From: an uncultured Prevotella sp.
GTDB lineage: Bacteria > Bacteroidota > Bacteroidia > Bacteroidales > Bacteroidaceae
Assembly (NCBI GenBank): GCA_927910885.1
Contig: CAKMOD010000075.1
Coordinates: 1-41,554, forward strand
Length of the DNA stretch: 41,554 nucleotides
Direction of reading: 5' to 3'
The stretch's first letter is position 1. Each line of letters starts with the position of its first letter. The notes under the pieces are model-generated. The model had not been told where the DNA came from, did not search any database, and saw nothing but the letters and a program-made list of their open reading frames with translations. Position numbers and translations under genes: made by a program. Below, one piece after another: positions 16,232-25,518 of this stretch.

Positions 16232-17335
16232 TTACTTTTTCATCTTAGCCTTGCGAGCATACTCAAAGAGAGCTGTAGGCAGATGGCAATAGCCAGTTGG
16301 ATGTTTGTCAAGATAATCTTGATGATATTCTTCTGCTGTGTAGAAGTTCTTGAGCGGTTTCACCTCAACGGCAATCTTTCCGTGAATCTGCTTTTGTTCC
16401 TCTTCAAATACTTTTTTGATCGTTGGGAGGTCGGCTGGATCGGTGTAATAAACGCCTGTACGATACTGACTACCACGGTCATTTCCTTGCTTGTTTATGC
16501 TTGTTGGGTCGATAGACTTAAAGTATAAGCCTAATAAGAAGTCCAAACTTATAACCTTAGGGTCGTAAGTGATGTGTACAGCCTCGGCAAACTGCGTCTT
16601 ATCTGTGCAAACATCTTCATACGTTGGGTTCTTGATAATACCGTTGGCATAGCCCACTTCGGTAGCCGTAACGCCTTCTATCTGTTTGAGATAATGCTCT
16701 GTTCCCCAGAAACAACCACCTGCTACGTATATTTCTTTCATTGGTCTAACTAATTTAATATAGGCTCCGTAGCCTTTTGCTTTCATCTCTTCAAGTGGGA
16801 TGAAACGTAACGAAGCACTGTTGATACAATATCTTTTGCCCCCGGTCGCTGCTGGTCCGTCATCAAAGACGTGCCCAAGGTGCGCCTTACCTGTCTTGCT
16901 TCTCACTTCCGTACGCACCATGCCATGGGATGTGTCAGTATGATTTGTAACGACTTTCTTGTCGATTGGCTTTGAGAAAGCAGGCCAACCGCAACCAGAA
17001 TCGAACTTATCAGTAGACGAGAACAGCGGTTCGCCCGTTGTGATATCTACATAGATACCCTCTCTGAACTCATGATCATACTCGTTGGTGAAAGGTCGTT
17101 CGGTGGCAGCCTGCTGTGTTACAGCATACTGTTCGGGAGTAAGCATCTTTCGTAAGGTGGCATCGTCGGGACGTGTAAATTTCGTCTTAGGAGCGATGAT
17201 AGAATCAGTTTGTGTCATAGTTGTCTTGGTCTTGTTTGTGCATGACGATGTCCCTGCCATCAGTAAGCCGCAAGAGGCGGCTTCAACCATGGTAGGAAGA
17301 ATCAGTGTGCACAATATGGATAAAATGTTACGCAT
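16232..17335 (-). CDS. Exported MsrB-MsrA fusion methionine sulfoxide reductase
   Basis: This 367-residue protein repairs oxidised methionine in both stereoisomers. An N-terminal export signal (about residues 1-20) is followed by the MsrB domain with SGCGWPAF and catalytic Cys170 in RYCINSASLRF, then the MsrA domain with Cys208 in GGCFWGTE. The two CxxC zinc pairs of many MsrB proteins are absent (GIYVDITTGEPLF is found instead), so this is the zinc-free form. The B-then-A order and export point to repair of envelope proteins. The thioredoxin reductase gene upstream on the same strand could feed electrons, though an exported enzyme needs a membrane relay that is not seen here. Confidence 0.93.
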   Translation of the reverse strand: MRNILSILCTLILPTMVEAASCGLLMAGTSSCTNKTKTTMTQTDSIIAPKTKFTRPDDATLRKMLTPEQYAVTQQAATERPFTNEYDHEFREGIYVDITTGEPLFSSTDKFDSGCGWPAFSKPIDKKVVTNHTDTSHGMVRTEVRSKTGKAHLGHVFDDGPAATGGKRYCINSASLRFIPLEEMKAKGYGAYIKLVRPMKEIYVAGGCFWGTEHYLKQIEGVTATEVGYANGIIKNPTYEDVCTDKTQFAEAVHITYDPKVISLDFLLGLYFKSIDPTSINKQGNDRGSQYRTGVYYTDPADLPTIKKVFEEEQKQIHGKIAVEVKPLKNFYTAEEYHQDYLDKHPTGYCHLPTALFEYARKAKMKK

Positions 17336-17382
17336 AGTTTGTTGTGTTTATAAATGTGATTAATAAAAAAAGCAAGAGATAA

Positions 17383-17432
17383 TAAAAGGGTGCGTCAAAA
17401 ATCCAATTTGCTGGATTCTGAAACACCCTTCT
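17383..17432 (-). terminator. Terminator of the trxB gene
   Basis: On the minus strand AAGGGTG pairs with CACCCTT and, inside, AATCCA pairs with TGGATT. The sequence then runs into TTATT. It lies 16 bp past the trxB stop codon. Confidence 0.75.
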
Positions 17433-17447
17433 TTATATTTGTTTTGT

Positions 17448-18380
17448 TTACTGCTTCTGCAAGAAACGGTCAACCTCAATAGCTGCCATTGCACCTGTAC
17501 CAGCTGCTACGACACCCTGACGATAGGTTGGGTCTGCCACGTCACCTGCTGCATAAACACCCTCAATATTGGTTGCTGTAGACTTTGGTTTGGTGATGAT
17601 GAAGCCGTGGTCGTCCATCTCTAACTGACCTTTGAAGAGGTCGGTGTTAGGAGTATGACCAATAGCCAAGAAGAAACCATCGATGTTAATATCGAATTTT
17701 TCCTCGTTCTCCTCACCCTTAAAGCGTACCAAATGTGCACCCTCTACACCGTCTTCACCAAAGAGACCGAGTGTATTGGTATTGTAAAGAATCTCAATAT
17801 TCTCCTTCTCTGTCACACGCTTACGCATAATCTCTGCCGCACGCAACTGAGGCTTACGCACAATCATGTAGACCTTCTTTGCCAAACCAGAGAGATACAT
17901 AGCCTCTTCGCAAGCAGTGTCACCACCACCAACAACGGCTACGGTGCGCTTACGATAGAAGAAACCGTCGCAAGTAGCACATGCACTCACACCCTGACCA
18001 CGGTATTTCTCCTCATCAGGTAAGCCTAAGTACTTTGCACTTGCACCTGTTGCGATGATTACTGTCTCTGCTTCAATCTGATTGCCACGCTCATCTTCGA
18101 GGTGGAATGGACGACTGCTGAGGTCTGCCTTTACGATAGAACCATCGCGAAGGTCAGCACCATAGAGCTTAGCCTGCTCACGCATCTCTGACATGAGTTG
18201 GTTAGCATCGATTCCTTCGTGGAAACCTGGGAAGTTTTCTACTATGGTTGTGGTTGTCAACTGACCACCAGGTTGCAGACCAGAATAGAGTACTGGCTGG
18301 AGATTAGCACGTCCAGCATAGATAGCTGCAGTATAACCTGCAGGGCCGCTACCAATTATAAGGGTTTTTACTTTTTCCAT
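17448..18380 (-). CDS. trxB: Thioredoxin-disulfide reductase
   Basis: This 310-residue FAD enzyme passes electrons from NADPH to thioredoxin. The FAD site GSGPAGYTAAIYA (about 10-22) opens the protein. The redox-active CATC lies near residue 135 in SACATCDGFF, followed by the NADPH-binding GGGDTACEEA. The second FAD motif GVYAAGDVADPTYRQ is near the C-terminus. Length and motif order are standard. It is the last gene of a minus-strand run behind the kinases. A GC-rich stem (GCCCC at 18399-18403 with GGGGC at 18428-18432) lies in its leader. Confidence 0.96.
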   Translation of the reverse strand: MEKVKTLIIGSGPAGYTAAIYAGRANLQPVLYSGLQPGGQLTTTTIVENFPGFHEGIDANQLMSEMREQAKLYGADLRDGSIVKADLSSRPFHLEDERGNQIEAETVIIATGASAKYLGLPDEEKYRGQGVSACATCDGFFYRKRTVAVVGGGDTACEEAMYLSGLAKKVYMIVRKPQLRAAEIMRKRVTEKENIEILYNTNTLGLFGEDGVEGAHLVRFKGEENEEKFDINIDGFFLAIGHTPNTDLFKGQLEMDDHGFIITKPKSTATNIEGVYAAGDVADPTYRQGVVAAGTGAMAAIEVDRFLQKQ

Positions 18381-18493
18381 ATCAATATATTGTATGTTGC
18401 CCCTTGAATAGGACTTAACTCCTAAGTGGGGCTTGATTAATATTTTTGTACTAATTACAGAACAAACATTGTGCCAAAGAAAGACTATTCCTC

Positions 18494-19114
18494 TTATTCC
18501 ATTGGGAATAAGCCAAAGAGTCGGTCATCAATCATATCTGTGACACGTTTGAAGTCTTGTGGGTTGTCTTGGAAGTCTGTTGTGTCACCATCGACAATCA
18601 TCAGATGTCCTTTGTAGGTCTTAATCCATTCCTCATAACGCTCGTTGAGACCACGGAGATAGTCAATTCGCATGGTCTGTTCGTAGTCACGGCCACGTTG
18701 TTGGATATGATCGATGAGGCGTGGGATAGAACAACGGATGTAAATCATCAAGTCTGGCAGTTTAACCAGTGAGAGCATCAAATCGAAGAGGTCGGTGTAG
18801 TTATTAAAATCACGCTCTGACATCAAGCCCATATCATAGAGGTTCGGTGCAAAGATACGTGCATCCTCGAAGATAGTACGGTCTTGGATAATCGTATCCT
18901 TTGATTGTGAAATCTCTACAACATCACGAAAACGCTTGTTGAGGAAGTAAATCTGCAGATTGAACGACCAACGAGTCATGTCAGCATAGTAGTCTTCCAA
19001 ATACGGGTTGTTGTCAACTGGTTCGAAGTGAGCCTTCCATCCGTAACGTTTTGCGAGCATTTTGGTGAGTGTAGTCTTACCTGCTCCAATATTTCCTGCG
19101 ATTGCTATATGCAT
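18494..19114 (-). CDS. Deoxynucleoside kinase (second of tandem pair)
   Basis: This 206-residue kinase phosphorylates deoxynucleosides for salvage. It has the P-loop GNIGAGKTT (about 7-15), the substrate-site FEPVDNNPYLEDYY, the DRTIFED motif equivalent to the family's DRS, and a lid arginine region RGRDYEQ. It is similar throughout to the next gene upstream but clearly diverged. Such pairs may divide purine and pyrimidine substrates, or form a heterodimer as in lactobacilli; neither can be read from the sequence. Confidence 0.88.
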   Translation of the reverse strand: MHIAIAGNIGAGKTTLTKMLAKRYGWKAHFEPVDNNPYLEDYYADMTRWSFNLQIYFLNKRFRDVVEISQSKDTIIQDRTIFEDARIFAPNLYDMGLMSERDFNNYTDLFDLMLSLVKLPDLMIYIRCSIPRLIDHIQQRGRDYEQTMRIDYLRGLNERYEEWIKTYKGHLMIVDGDTTDFQDNPQDFKRVTDMIDDRLFGLFPME

Positions 19115-19280
19115 AATATGTGTGTATCTAATTGCCCACCTCGTGGTAACCCCTAATAGGAGGCATAGTTGATAACGATGCTGTGGGCATGTGATTTCTT
19201 GTTAGTTAGTTGATGTTAATCCCCTTTTCACTACTTTGATAATCCTCTTTTCGGTGAGGGTAGGGGGCTTTGGGCGTGTG

Positions 19281-19895
19281 TTAGAATAAGCCGAAGAGTT
19301 CTCTGTCAATCTTGTCAGTAATGAAACCAAAGTCTTTTGGTTGATGTTGATAATCGAGGTTGTCGACATCAATCGTCAGAACACGACCTTTATACTTCTC
19401 TTTGATAAACTCTTCATAGCGTTTGTTGAGGTTCTCAAGATAATCCAAAGGCATCTTCTGTTCATACTCTCGTCCACGTTTCTCAATGTTAGAAACAAGG
19501 TGACTGACTGAAGCACGAAGATAAATCATCAGGTCAGGGAACTGAACAGCATCTGTCATGTCCTCAAATAACTCCATATAAGTCTCATAGTCGCGGTCGT
19601 CAAGATTACCCATGGCATAGTTGTTCTCCGTAAAAACGTAGACTCCTTCATAGATAGAGCGGTCTTGTACAACTGACTCATCACTCCGACTTATCTCAAG
19701 CAAGTCCTTAAAACGCTCCTTCAGGAAGAATACTTCCATAGGGAACGACCAACGCTTAATGTCCTTATAATAATCTTCTAAGTAGGGATTATAGTCAACA
19801 GACTCAAATCTTGGCTTCCAACCATATCGTTTGGCAAGCATTGTTGTGAGTGTTGTCTTACCGCTACCTATATTTCCTGCAATTGCAATGTGCAT
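19281..19895 (-). CDS. Deoxynucleoside kinase (first of tandem pair)
   Basis: A 204-residue paralogue of the downstream kinase with P-loop GNIGSGKTT, FESVDYNPYLEDYY, QDRSIYEGVYVF and RGREYEQKMPLDYL. The two start almost identically (MHIAIAGNIG) but differ most in the middle helices that line the substrate pocket. That suggests different substrate choice after an old duplication. The pair is 166 bp apart on the same strand, between the PafA-like phosphatase and trxB. Confidence 0.88.
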   Translation of the reverse strand: MHIAIAGNIGSGKTTLTTMLAKRYGWKPRFESVDYNPYLEDYYKDIKRWSFPMEVFFLKERFKDLLEISRSDESVVQDRSIYEGVYVFTENNYAMGNLDDRDYETYMELFEDMTDAVQFPDLMIYLRASVSHLVSNIEKRGREYEQKMPLDYLENLNKRYEEFIKEKYKGRVLTIDVDNLDYQHQPKDFGFITDKIDRELFGLF

Positions 19896-19976
19896 AACAT
19901 AATGTCCACATGTACATCTCTGGCGTTCCCTATGATAGACAATGCCAGAGATGTCAGTGGAGAATATCGTTTAAAT

Positions 19977-21447
19977 TTAGAATTGATTTCTTGCCTTACC
20001 TACACAACCATTTGGCATCTGGATATGTAACATGGCACATACGGTTGGTGCAATGTCTACGATATGTGTCTCGATATTGCTTGCACCATGCTTCACGTTC
20101 CATCCAAAGAGTAGGAAAGGAATGTGCGTGTCGTATGGGAATGGCTGTCCATGCTGTGTTCCACGGAAGTCCGGTCTATCCTTACCACCAAAGAACTGTG
20201 GACGTGTAACAATGCCAATCTCACCTGAACGGCCACGGAAATAACCATTCTGCATACGCTCTTTGAGCCATTCTGGCATAGTTGTCTCGCTCACCTTCTC
20301 CTCGTCAAAGACATAAAGGAACTGTGGATCTTTCTTCAACCACTCTACAGACTCGTCTATAATCGCTTGCTTCTTCTTACCAGCTGCTTCGATAATTGAG
20401 TCGTTGAGGTAGATTTGGTAGTTGTCTTCACCCATTACAGGGCTAATACCAAACTTTCCTTGCAGATAAGTATTGAGGTCTGCTACAGTCTGCTTATAAT
20501 CCCATCCACCTGCAGGAATGCGGTGCTCACGCATGTAGTTATAGTTGTGAGCAGCACCATGGTCAGCTGTAAGGAAGAGCAGATAGTTGCCTTCACCCAC
20601 CTCTTTATCAAGCACCTTAAGGAACCAGGCCAAGTCTTTATCTAACTGCATATACACCTCGTGGTTCTCTTTTCCACGTGTAGAGAATCTATGTCCGATG
20701 ATATCTGTAGATGAGATACTCACGGTAAGCATGTCTGTTTCTTTTCCCTTACCAAGTTTCTCGTTCTTCAATGCTGCTTCAGCCATTTTGAAAGTCATGG
20801 TAACACCCTGTGGGGAACCCTTGATATCAAACTTAGGTTCCGTACGGTTCTTTGCATTAAAGTCTTCAACCCACTGTGGCAACTTATCCATGTAGAATGT
20901 TGAAGAGATGAAACAGCCAGCAGAAGTGTCCCACCAGTAAGCAGCATCGGCTGCATGACCAGCAGGAAGGATTGATGCGCGGTCTTTCAATGCCACACCA
21001 ATCACCTTTGAACGGAAGTCTGATGCTGTCTGAAGCTCGTCGCCAATGGTAGATGTGAGCATACGACGAGGGCTCATCTGACCTTCTGGACTGTCAGAAC
21101 CAACGCTCTTCACCGTCTTGTCCTCGCAGCAGTAAACACTCTTGTCGTCTTGGTAGAAATGGTTACCTGCAATACCAGTGAAGGCAGGGATAGAACCCGT
21201 ATAAACAGAACTATGTCCGATAGCTGTCACTGTTGGCGCATAGTTGATATGTGTATTCTCAAAAGAGAAACCTTGGTTGAGCAATCTTTTCAAACCATCA
21301 TTACCATATTCATTGTAATAGTAGTAGAAATAATCCCAACGCATTTGGTCGACAACAAGACCAACAACCAACTTTGGTCGTTGTATCTGCGCATTCGCTG
21401 CTACCGCAATCAGCAATCCAGCTACAAGAAAAAGCAGTTTTTTTCAT
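19977..21447 (-). CDS. PafA-like secreted alkaline phosphatase, start frameshifted
   Basis: An alkaline phosphatase superfamily enzyme of 489 residues if repaired. Metal-site Asp is in LVVDQMRWDY, the Thr nucleophile probably in APTVTAIGHSS, and further metal ligands in TADHGAAHN and GTQHGQPF. It resembles PafA, the broad phosphate-starvation phosphatase of Bacteroidetes. The reading frame lacks a proper start. Upstream, ATG at 21445-21447 is followed by seven A; with six, it reads MKKLLFLVAGLLIAVAANAQ, a perfect signal peptide. This may be an error or a slippage switch. As given, translation could only begin at a weak TTG (21416). A divergent promoter pair separates it from the LuxR gene. 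Confidence 0.85.
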
Positions 21448-21474
21448 TTTAGGTCATGTGTTTAAATTATCTTG

Positions 21475-21524
21475 CAAACTTACAATATTTTTTTTTAATT
21501 TCTCGACTTTTTTGTCTACTTTTG
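21475..21524. promoter_or_regulatory. Divergent promoter pair, pafA-like and luxR-type genes
   Basis: TAAGTTTG on the minus strand (21475-21482) faces the phosphatase, and TACTTTTG on the plus strand (21517-21524) faces the response regulator. Both match TAnnTTTG. The -7 elements lie 34 bp apart, so the two promoters may be controlled together. Confidence 0.65.
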
Positions 21525-21560
21525 CACTTGTTGAAATGATATTAAATACAAACAAGAAGT

Positions 21561-22205
21561 ATGCATAAACTTATCATCGCAGATAATCAAGATATCACAC
21601 GGGCTGGAATGGCTTATGTGCTTTCTAAAAGGGAGAATGTTTCTTGTCAGGTAGCAGGTAACAAGTCTGAGTTGATAATCCTCTTAAACGATTGTCCTGA
21701 AGCGGTTGTAATGTTGGATTATACCTTGTTTGATATTTCCAGTGAGTCAGATCTTCTGAATATTGGCCAGCGTTTCCCGCTTGCACATCTTATATTATGG
21801 AGTGAGGAACTAAGTGTCGACTTCATTCGCAATCTTGTTAATGCAAGCAATGGGATTAGCGTACTTATGAAGGATGCTAAGATGTCTGAAATAGAACAAT
21901 GCCTTGACTATGTGCTACAAGGTCGACGTTTCCTTTGTCAACACGCTACAAACATGATTTTAGCCCCTATATCGTCGCTTGATAAGGAAGCTGTGGTGTT
22001 GACGAAAACGGAAACTGAAATTCTTAAAGAGATTGCTTTGGGTATTACGACACGTGAGATTGCAGAGAAACGTTTTTCTTCTTTCCACACGGTCAACACA
22101 CATAGAAAGAATATCTTTCGTAAGTTAGGTGTGAATAATGTTCATGAAGCTATCCGCTATGCGATGCGTTCGGGGTTAGTAGATGCTGCAGAATATTATA
22201 TTTAA
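21561..22205 (+). CDS. NarL/LuxR-type response regulator
   Basis: A 214-residue two-domain regulator. The receiver domain (1-120) has the acidic pocket ADNQD (Asp8, Asp11), probable phosphoryl site Asp53 in VMLDY, a Ser in LWSEE and Lys in VLMKDA. The C-terminal LuxR-type helix-turn-helix (about 145-205) reads LTKTETEILKEIALGITTREIA and HTVNTHRKNIFRKLGV. No histidine kinase is adjacent, so it is an orphan regulator. Its position back to back with the phosphatase suggests, but does not prove, that it controls that gene. Confidence 0.9.
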   Translation: MHKLIIADNQDITRAGMAYVLSKRENVSCQVAGNKSELIILLNDCPEAVVMLDYTLFDISSESDLLNIGQRFPLAHLILWSEELSVDFIRNLVNASNGISVLMKDAKMSEIEQCLDYVLQGRRFLCQHATNMILAPISSLDKEAVVLTKTETEILKEIALGITTREIAEKRFSSFHTVNTHRKNIFRKLGVNNVHEAIRYAMRSGLVDAAEYYI

Positions 22206-22398
22206 TGTCTGTCTTGTTATTTCTCTATTATTTCTGCACTTTCTTTTTTTGATTTGGTAGAGAAATGATAAGGCTTATTGGGTGTGAAATATCTTTACAT
22301 TTTATGGCTATATTTTACTCTAATTTCCCCCTAAAAATACCTTATTCTGAAGCTCTTGTAACTGTTTTATTGTCAAATAGTTAGAAAGTTGTAAATTA

Positions 22399-22508
22399 AA
22401 AGGTGCTTAGTTGGACTTCAAAAGGGCGTTAGTAATGTTGCTAAAGGGCATCTTTTACAAGTCAATTAGGCGTCTTTTCGAACCCAATTAAGCATCTATT
22501 GATTTTCA
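22399..22508 (+). repeat. 22-bp-period intergenic repeat, family 2, copy 2
   Basis: Five units of exactly 22 bp start at 22399, 22421, 22443, 22465 and 22487. They begin AAAGGTGCTTA, AAAGGGCGTTA, AAAGGGCATCTTTT, ATTAGGCGTCTTTT and ATTAAGCATCTATT. The first three match, in order, the units of the array at 35-123. Confidence 0.85.
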
Positions 22509-22611
22509 AGTAGTGATTTTTTTATTACAATGCAGGTTAAGGGATAGTTGGTTTAAAGCTGTCTTATAATATTGCAGACCGCTTTCAATGTAGAATGATG
22601 ACAATAGAAAG

Positions 22612-22654
22612 AGCCGTATCAAACACAGTTAGTGTGATTTGATACGGCTTTTTC
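22612..22654. terminator. Bidirectional terminator near the OPT gene
   Basis: AGCCGTATCAAA (22612-22623) pairs with TTTGATACGGCT (22638-22649), with an inner CACA/TGTG. Five T residues follow on the plus side. It lies 30 bp past the OPT stop codon. Confidence 0.85.
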
Positions 22655-22681
22655 GTATGTGTTATGACCGAAGGAGCAATT

Positions 22682-24676
22682 TTAGTCTTGGTCAGCTAAC
22701 TCCTTCTTACTAAGCTTGGTTGCAAGAATGAAGTAAAGTATCAATGCAGCATAAGCCACGAGAGCGAGAAGTTCAGAGAGATGATTCTCCCACCAAGATG
22801 AGTAATCGAACTCGATACCACCAAACTTCAGTAGGGCAGAAACGACACCCATCAGTGCACCGCCAGCAATGAAGCCTGATGCTAAGAGTGTTCCCTTGTC
22901 GCCACGTGCCTTGTTAATAGATTCATTCTTAGAACGAGTGGTTACATACCAGTTTACAGCACCGCCCACCAAGAGAGGAATATTCAACTCTAAAGGAATG
23001 AACATACCTAATGCGAAAGCCAAAGCAGGAACTTTGCAACGGTCGAGAATGAGTGCGATAACTGCACCGATGCCATAGAGAATCCAAGGTGCACCTTGTC
23101 CACTCATCAATGGTTTGATAACAGCTGCCATAGCGTTTGCCTGTGGTGCAGCTAGTTTGCCAGAGTTAAAGCCGTAGGTCTTATCCAAAACAATCATCAC
23201 ACCCGCTACAGTAGCAGCAGAGATGATCGTGCCAAGGAACTTCCATGTTTCCTGCTTCTTAGGAGTTGTGCCGAGCCAATAGCCAATCTTTAAGTCGGTG
23301 ATGAATGAACCTGCCATAGAAAGGGCTGTACAAACAACGCCACCCATCAATAGAGCTGCCAACATACCAGCGTTACCCTTTAGTCCAACTGCTACCATAA
23401 CGACAGATGCAAGGATGAGGGTCATCAGTGTCATACCTGATACTGGGTTGCTTCCTACAATCGCAATGGCGTTAGCAGCAACAGTAGTGAAGAGGAAGGC
23501 AATGATGGCAACGAGGAGAATACCCACAACTGCATGCAACAAGTTGAAGTCCATCACACCAAAATAGAAGAATACGAAGGTGATGAGGAGGGTAGCAATA
23601 CTTCCGAAAGCAATAATCTTAAAGGAAATATCACGTTGTGTACGGAGAATTTCTTCCTGTCCACTACCTTTGCCTTTCATCTCGCGAGCTGCTAAACCAA
23701 CAGCACTCTTGATGATGCCCCATGACTTCACGATACCAATGATACCTGACATTGCGATGCCACCGATACCGATTGAACGAGCGTATGACTTAAAGATAGC
23801 CTCTGGTGCCATCTGTCCTACGGCTGTTGTGATAGATGGGTCCCATTGGTTCAGTACGGTGTCTGGGAAGATAAGAGCCATTCCCGGTACGATGAGCCAC
23901 CATACAGTCAGCGAACCAACACAAATGATGAAGGCATATTTCAGACCGATGATATAGCCAAGACCGAGGACTGCAGCACCCGTGTTAATCTTGAAAACGA
24001 GTTTTGCCTTGTCTGCAATCGTTTCGCCAAAGCCAATCATACGGCTGGTTACGTTCTCATTCCACCATCCAAAGGTTGCTATAGTAAAGTCGTAGAGTCC
24101 ACCTACAAGACCAGCGAGGAGGAGAGGTTTTGCCTGACTTCCACCTTTCTCGCCGCTCACAAGTACCTGTGTGGTAGCCGTTGCTTCAGGGAAAGGATAT
24201 TTACCATGCTGATCCTTAACAAAATATTTACGGAAAGGAATCAAAAAGAGAATACCTAAGACGCCGCCTAAAGCTGCTGCAATGAAGATGTTGAAGAAGT
24301 CGGCTTCTAACTCAAGCATGTAGATAGCTGGCATTACGAAGATACCTCCCGCAACAACAGCACCTGAGCAAGCACCGATACTCTGGATAATGACATTCTC
24401 ACCCAAGGCGTTTTTGCGCTTTGTGGCAGATGATACTCCAATTGCGATAATGGCAATTGGGATAGCAGCCTCAAATACCTGTCCAACTTTCAAACCAAGA
24501 TAAGCTGCGGCAGCAGAGAAGAGAACTGCCATGAGAATACCCCACGTGATAGACCATGGGCTTACTTCACGATACGTCTCTTGTGGCGACATGACGGGTT
24601 TGTACTCTTCGCCATCTTTCAACTCCCTGAAAGCATTCTCAGGAAGATTAATGTTTTGATTCGTGTTATTTTCCAT
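22682..24676 (-). CDS. OPT family oligopeptide transporter
   Basis: A 664-residue inner-membrane protein with about 15 hydrophobic segments, starting near residue 40 after a soluble N-terminus. Segments such as AAYLGLKVGQVFEAAIPIAI and LIPFRKYFVKDQHGKYPFPEATA are typical of the prokaryotic OPT family, proton-coupled importers of peptides or metal chelates. The length is normal. Import of small peptides would suit an amino-acid-fermenting Prevotella. It is a single-gene unit with its own promoter (24700-24707) and terminator. Confidence 0.92.
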   Translation of the reverse strand: MENNTNQNINLPENAFRELKDGEEYKPVMSPQETYREVSPWSITWGILMAVLFSAAAAYLGLKVGQVFEAAIPIAIIAIGVSSATKRKNALGENVIIQSIGACSGAVVAGGIFVMPAIYMLELEADFFNIFIAAALGGVLGILFLIPFRKYFVKDQHGKYPFPEATATTQVLVSGEKGGSQAKPLLLAGLVGGLYDFTIATFGWWNENVTSRMIGFGETIADKAKLVFKINTGAAVLGLGYIIGLKYAFIICVGSLTVWWLIVPGMALIFPDTVLNQWDPSITTAVGQMAPEAIFKSYARSIGIGGIAMSGIIGIVKSWGIIKSAVGLAAREMKGKGSGQEEILRTQRDISFKIIAFGSIATLLITFVFFYFGVMDFNLLHAVVGILLVAIIAFLFTTVAANAIAIVGSNPVSGMTLMTLILASVVMVAVGLKGNAGMLAALLMGGVVCTALSMAGSFITDLKIGYWLGTTPKKQETWKFLGTIISAATVAGVMIVLDKTYGFNSGKLAAPQANAMAAVIKPLMSGQGAPWILYGIGAVIALILDRCKVPALAFALGMFIPLELNIPLLVGGAVNWYVTTRSKNESINKARGDKGTLLASGFIAGGALMGVVSALLKFGGIEFDYSSWWENHLSELLALVAYAALILYFILATKLSKKELADQD

Positions 24677-24699
24677 TGTTTAATAGTATTATTTGCTTG

Positions 24700-24756
24700 C
24701 AAAGATAAATAAAAATCATTTATCTTGTACCAATTCAGCATAAAATATTATCTTTG
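24700..24756. promoter_or_regulatory. Divergent promoters of the OPT gene and trmO
   Basis: TATCTTTG on the minus strand (24700-24707) serves the OPT gene. TATCTTTG on the plus strand (24749-24756) serves trmO, whose ATG (24762) comes only 5 bases later, so that mRNA probably has almost no leader. Confidence 0.7.
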
Positions 24757-24761
24757 TCAAT

Positions 24762-25424
24762 ATGAAAGAGATTAGACCCATCGCTTTTTTCCGTTCTCCC
24801 TTGACGTCGAAGTTCGGTATTCCTCGGCAAAGTGGACTGGCTGACAATCTTATAGGTAGGATTGTGTTTGAACCTCAATATCAACGTGAGGAGGCTTTGC
24901 GTGGCTTGGAAGACTTTGATTATCTGTGGTTAATTTGGGGCTTTTCTGCAAATAAAACTACCGATGAGGGCAAACTGACTGTTCGCCCTCCTCGCTTAGG
25001 TGGGAATGAACGATTAGGCGTTTTTGCCACACGTTCGCCTTTTCGTCCAAATGGTCTTGGACTATCTTCTGTTCGTATTAAGCGCATAGTGGATGGAGTG
25101 ATTGAAGTTGTTGGGGCAGATTTGATGGATGGTACACCGATCTATGATGTAAAACCTTATATCTCTTACGTCGATAGTCACCCAGAGGCAAGGGGTGGTT
25201 TTACTGATAAGAAAGAGTGGAAATTATTGTCTGTTGTTATTGCAGAAGAGTATTCTAAGTTGTTTGATGCAGAGGCACTTGCTGCCTTAAAGGAGGTTCT
25301 TTCGCAAGATCCACGCCCACAATATCAACATGATGTAGCGCGTGTTTATGGTATGCCTTTCGGTGGGAAGGATGTAAAGTTTAGGGTTGAGGGGGATGTG
25401 TTAGAGGTTGTTGGGATTGATTAG
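24762..25424 (+). CDS. trmO: tRNA m6t6A37 methyltransferase TrmO (TsaA-like)
   Basis: This 220-residue protein adds a methyl group to N6-threonylcarbamoyladenosine at position 37 of certain tRNAs, using S-adenosylmethionine. It matches the TsaA/TrmO beta-barrel fold: FFRSPLTSKFGIPRQ at the start, FDYLWLIWGF, RPPRLGGNERLGVFATRSPFRPNGLG (the cofactor region) and DVKPYI. A C-terminal extension with QDPRPQYQHD is also typical. The promoter element ends 5 bases before the ATG. Confidence 0.93.
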   Translation: MKEIRPIAFFRSPLTSKFGIPRQSGLADNLIGRIVFEPQYQREEALRGLEDFDYLWLIWGFSANKTTDEGKLTVRPPRLGGNERLGVFATRSPFRPNGLGLSSVRIKRIVDGVIEVVGADLMDGTPIYDVKPYISYVDSHPEARGGFTDKKEWKLLSVVIAEEYSKLFDAEALAALKEVLSQDPRPQYQHDVARVYGMPFGGKDVKFRVEGDVLEVVGID

Positions 25425-25435
25425 GAAACTATTTG

Positions 25436-25474
25436 GCTTATTGGGCTAATTAGCCTTATAAGCCCAATAAGCCC
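25436..25474. terminator. Inverted repeat after trmO
   Basis: GGCTTATTGGGCT (25436-25448) pairs perfectly over 13 bp with AGCCCAATAAGCC (25462-25474). More of the same motif (GGGCTAATTAGCC, CCCAATTAGGC) continues on both sides. It lies between convergent genes and lacks a clear T tract. Confidence 0.6.
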
Positions 25475-25518
25475 AATTAGGCTAATAAACTCAAGAAAGT
25501 TATTATCTCAATAATTAA

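Larger units (their letters stand above)
22206..22681. other. Gene-free region with family 2 repeat and terminator
   Basis: 476 bp between convergent genes. It contains the 22-bp-period array at 22399-22508 and a strong stem at 22612-22654. I see no reading frame worth calling. Confidence 0.65.

Noticed and set aside
18494..19895. Kinase pair as an assembly duplication
   Set aside because: The two proteins differ at many positions and have different flanks, so the duplication is old and real.
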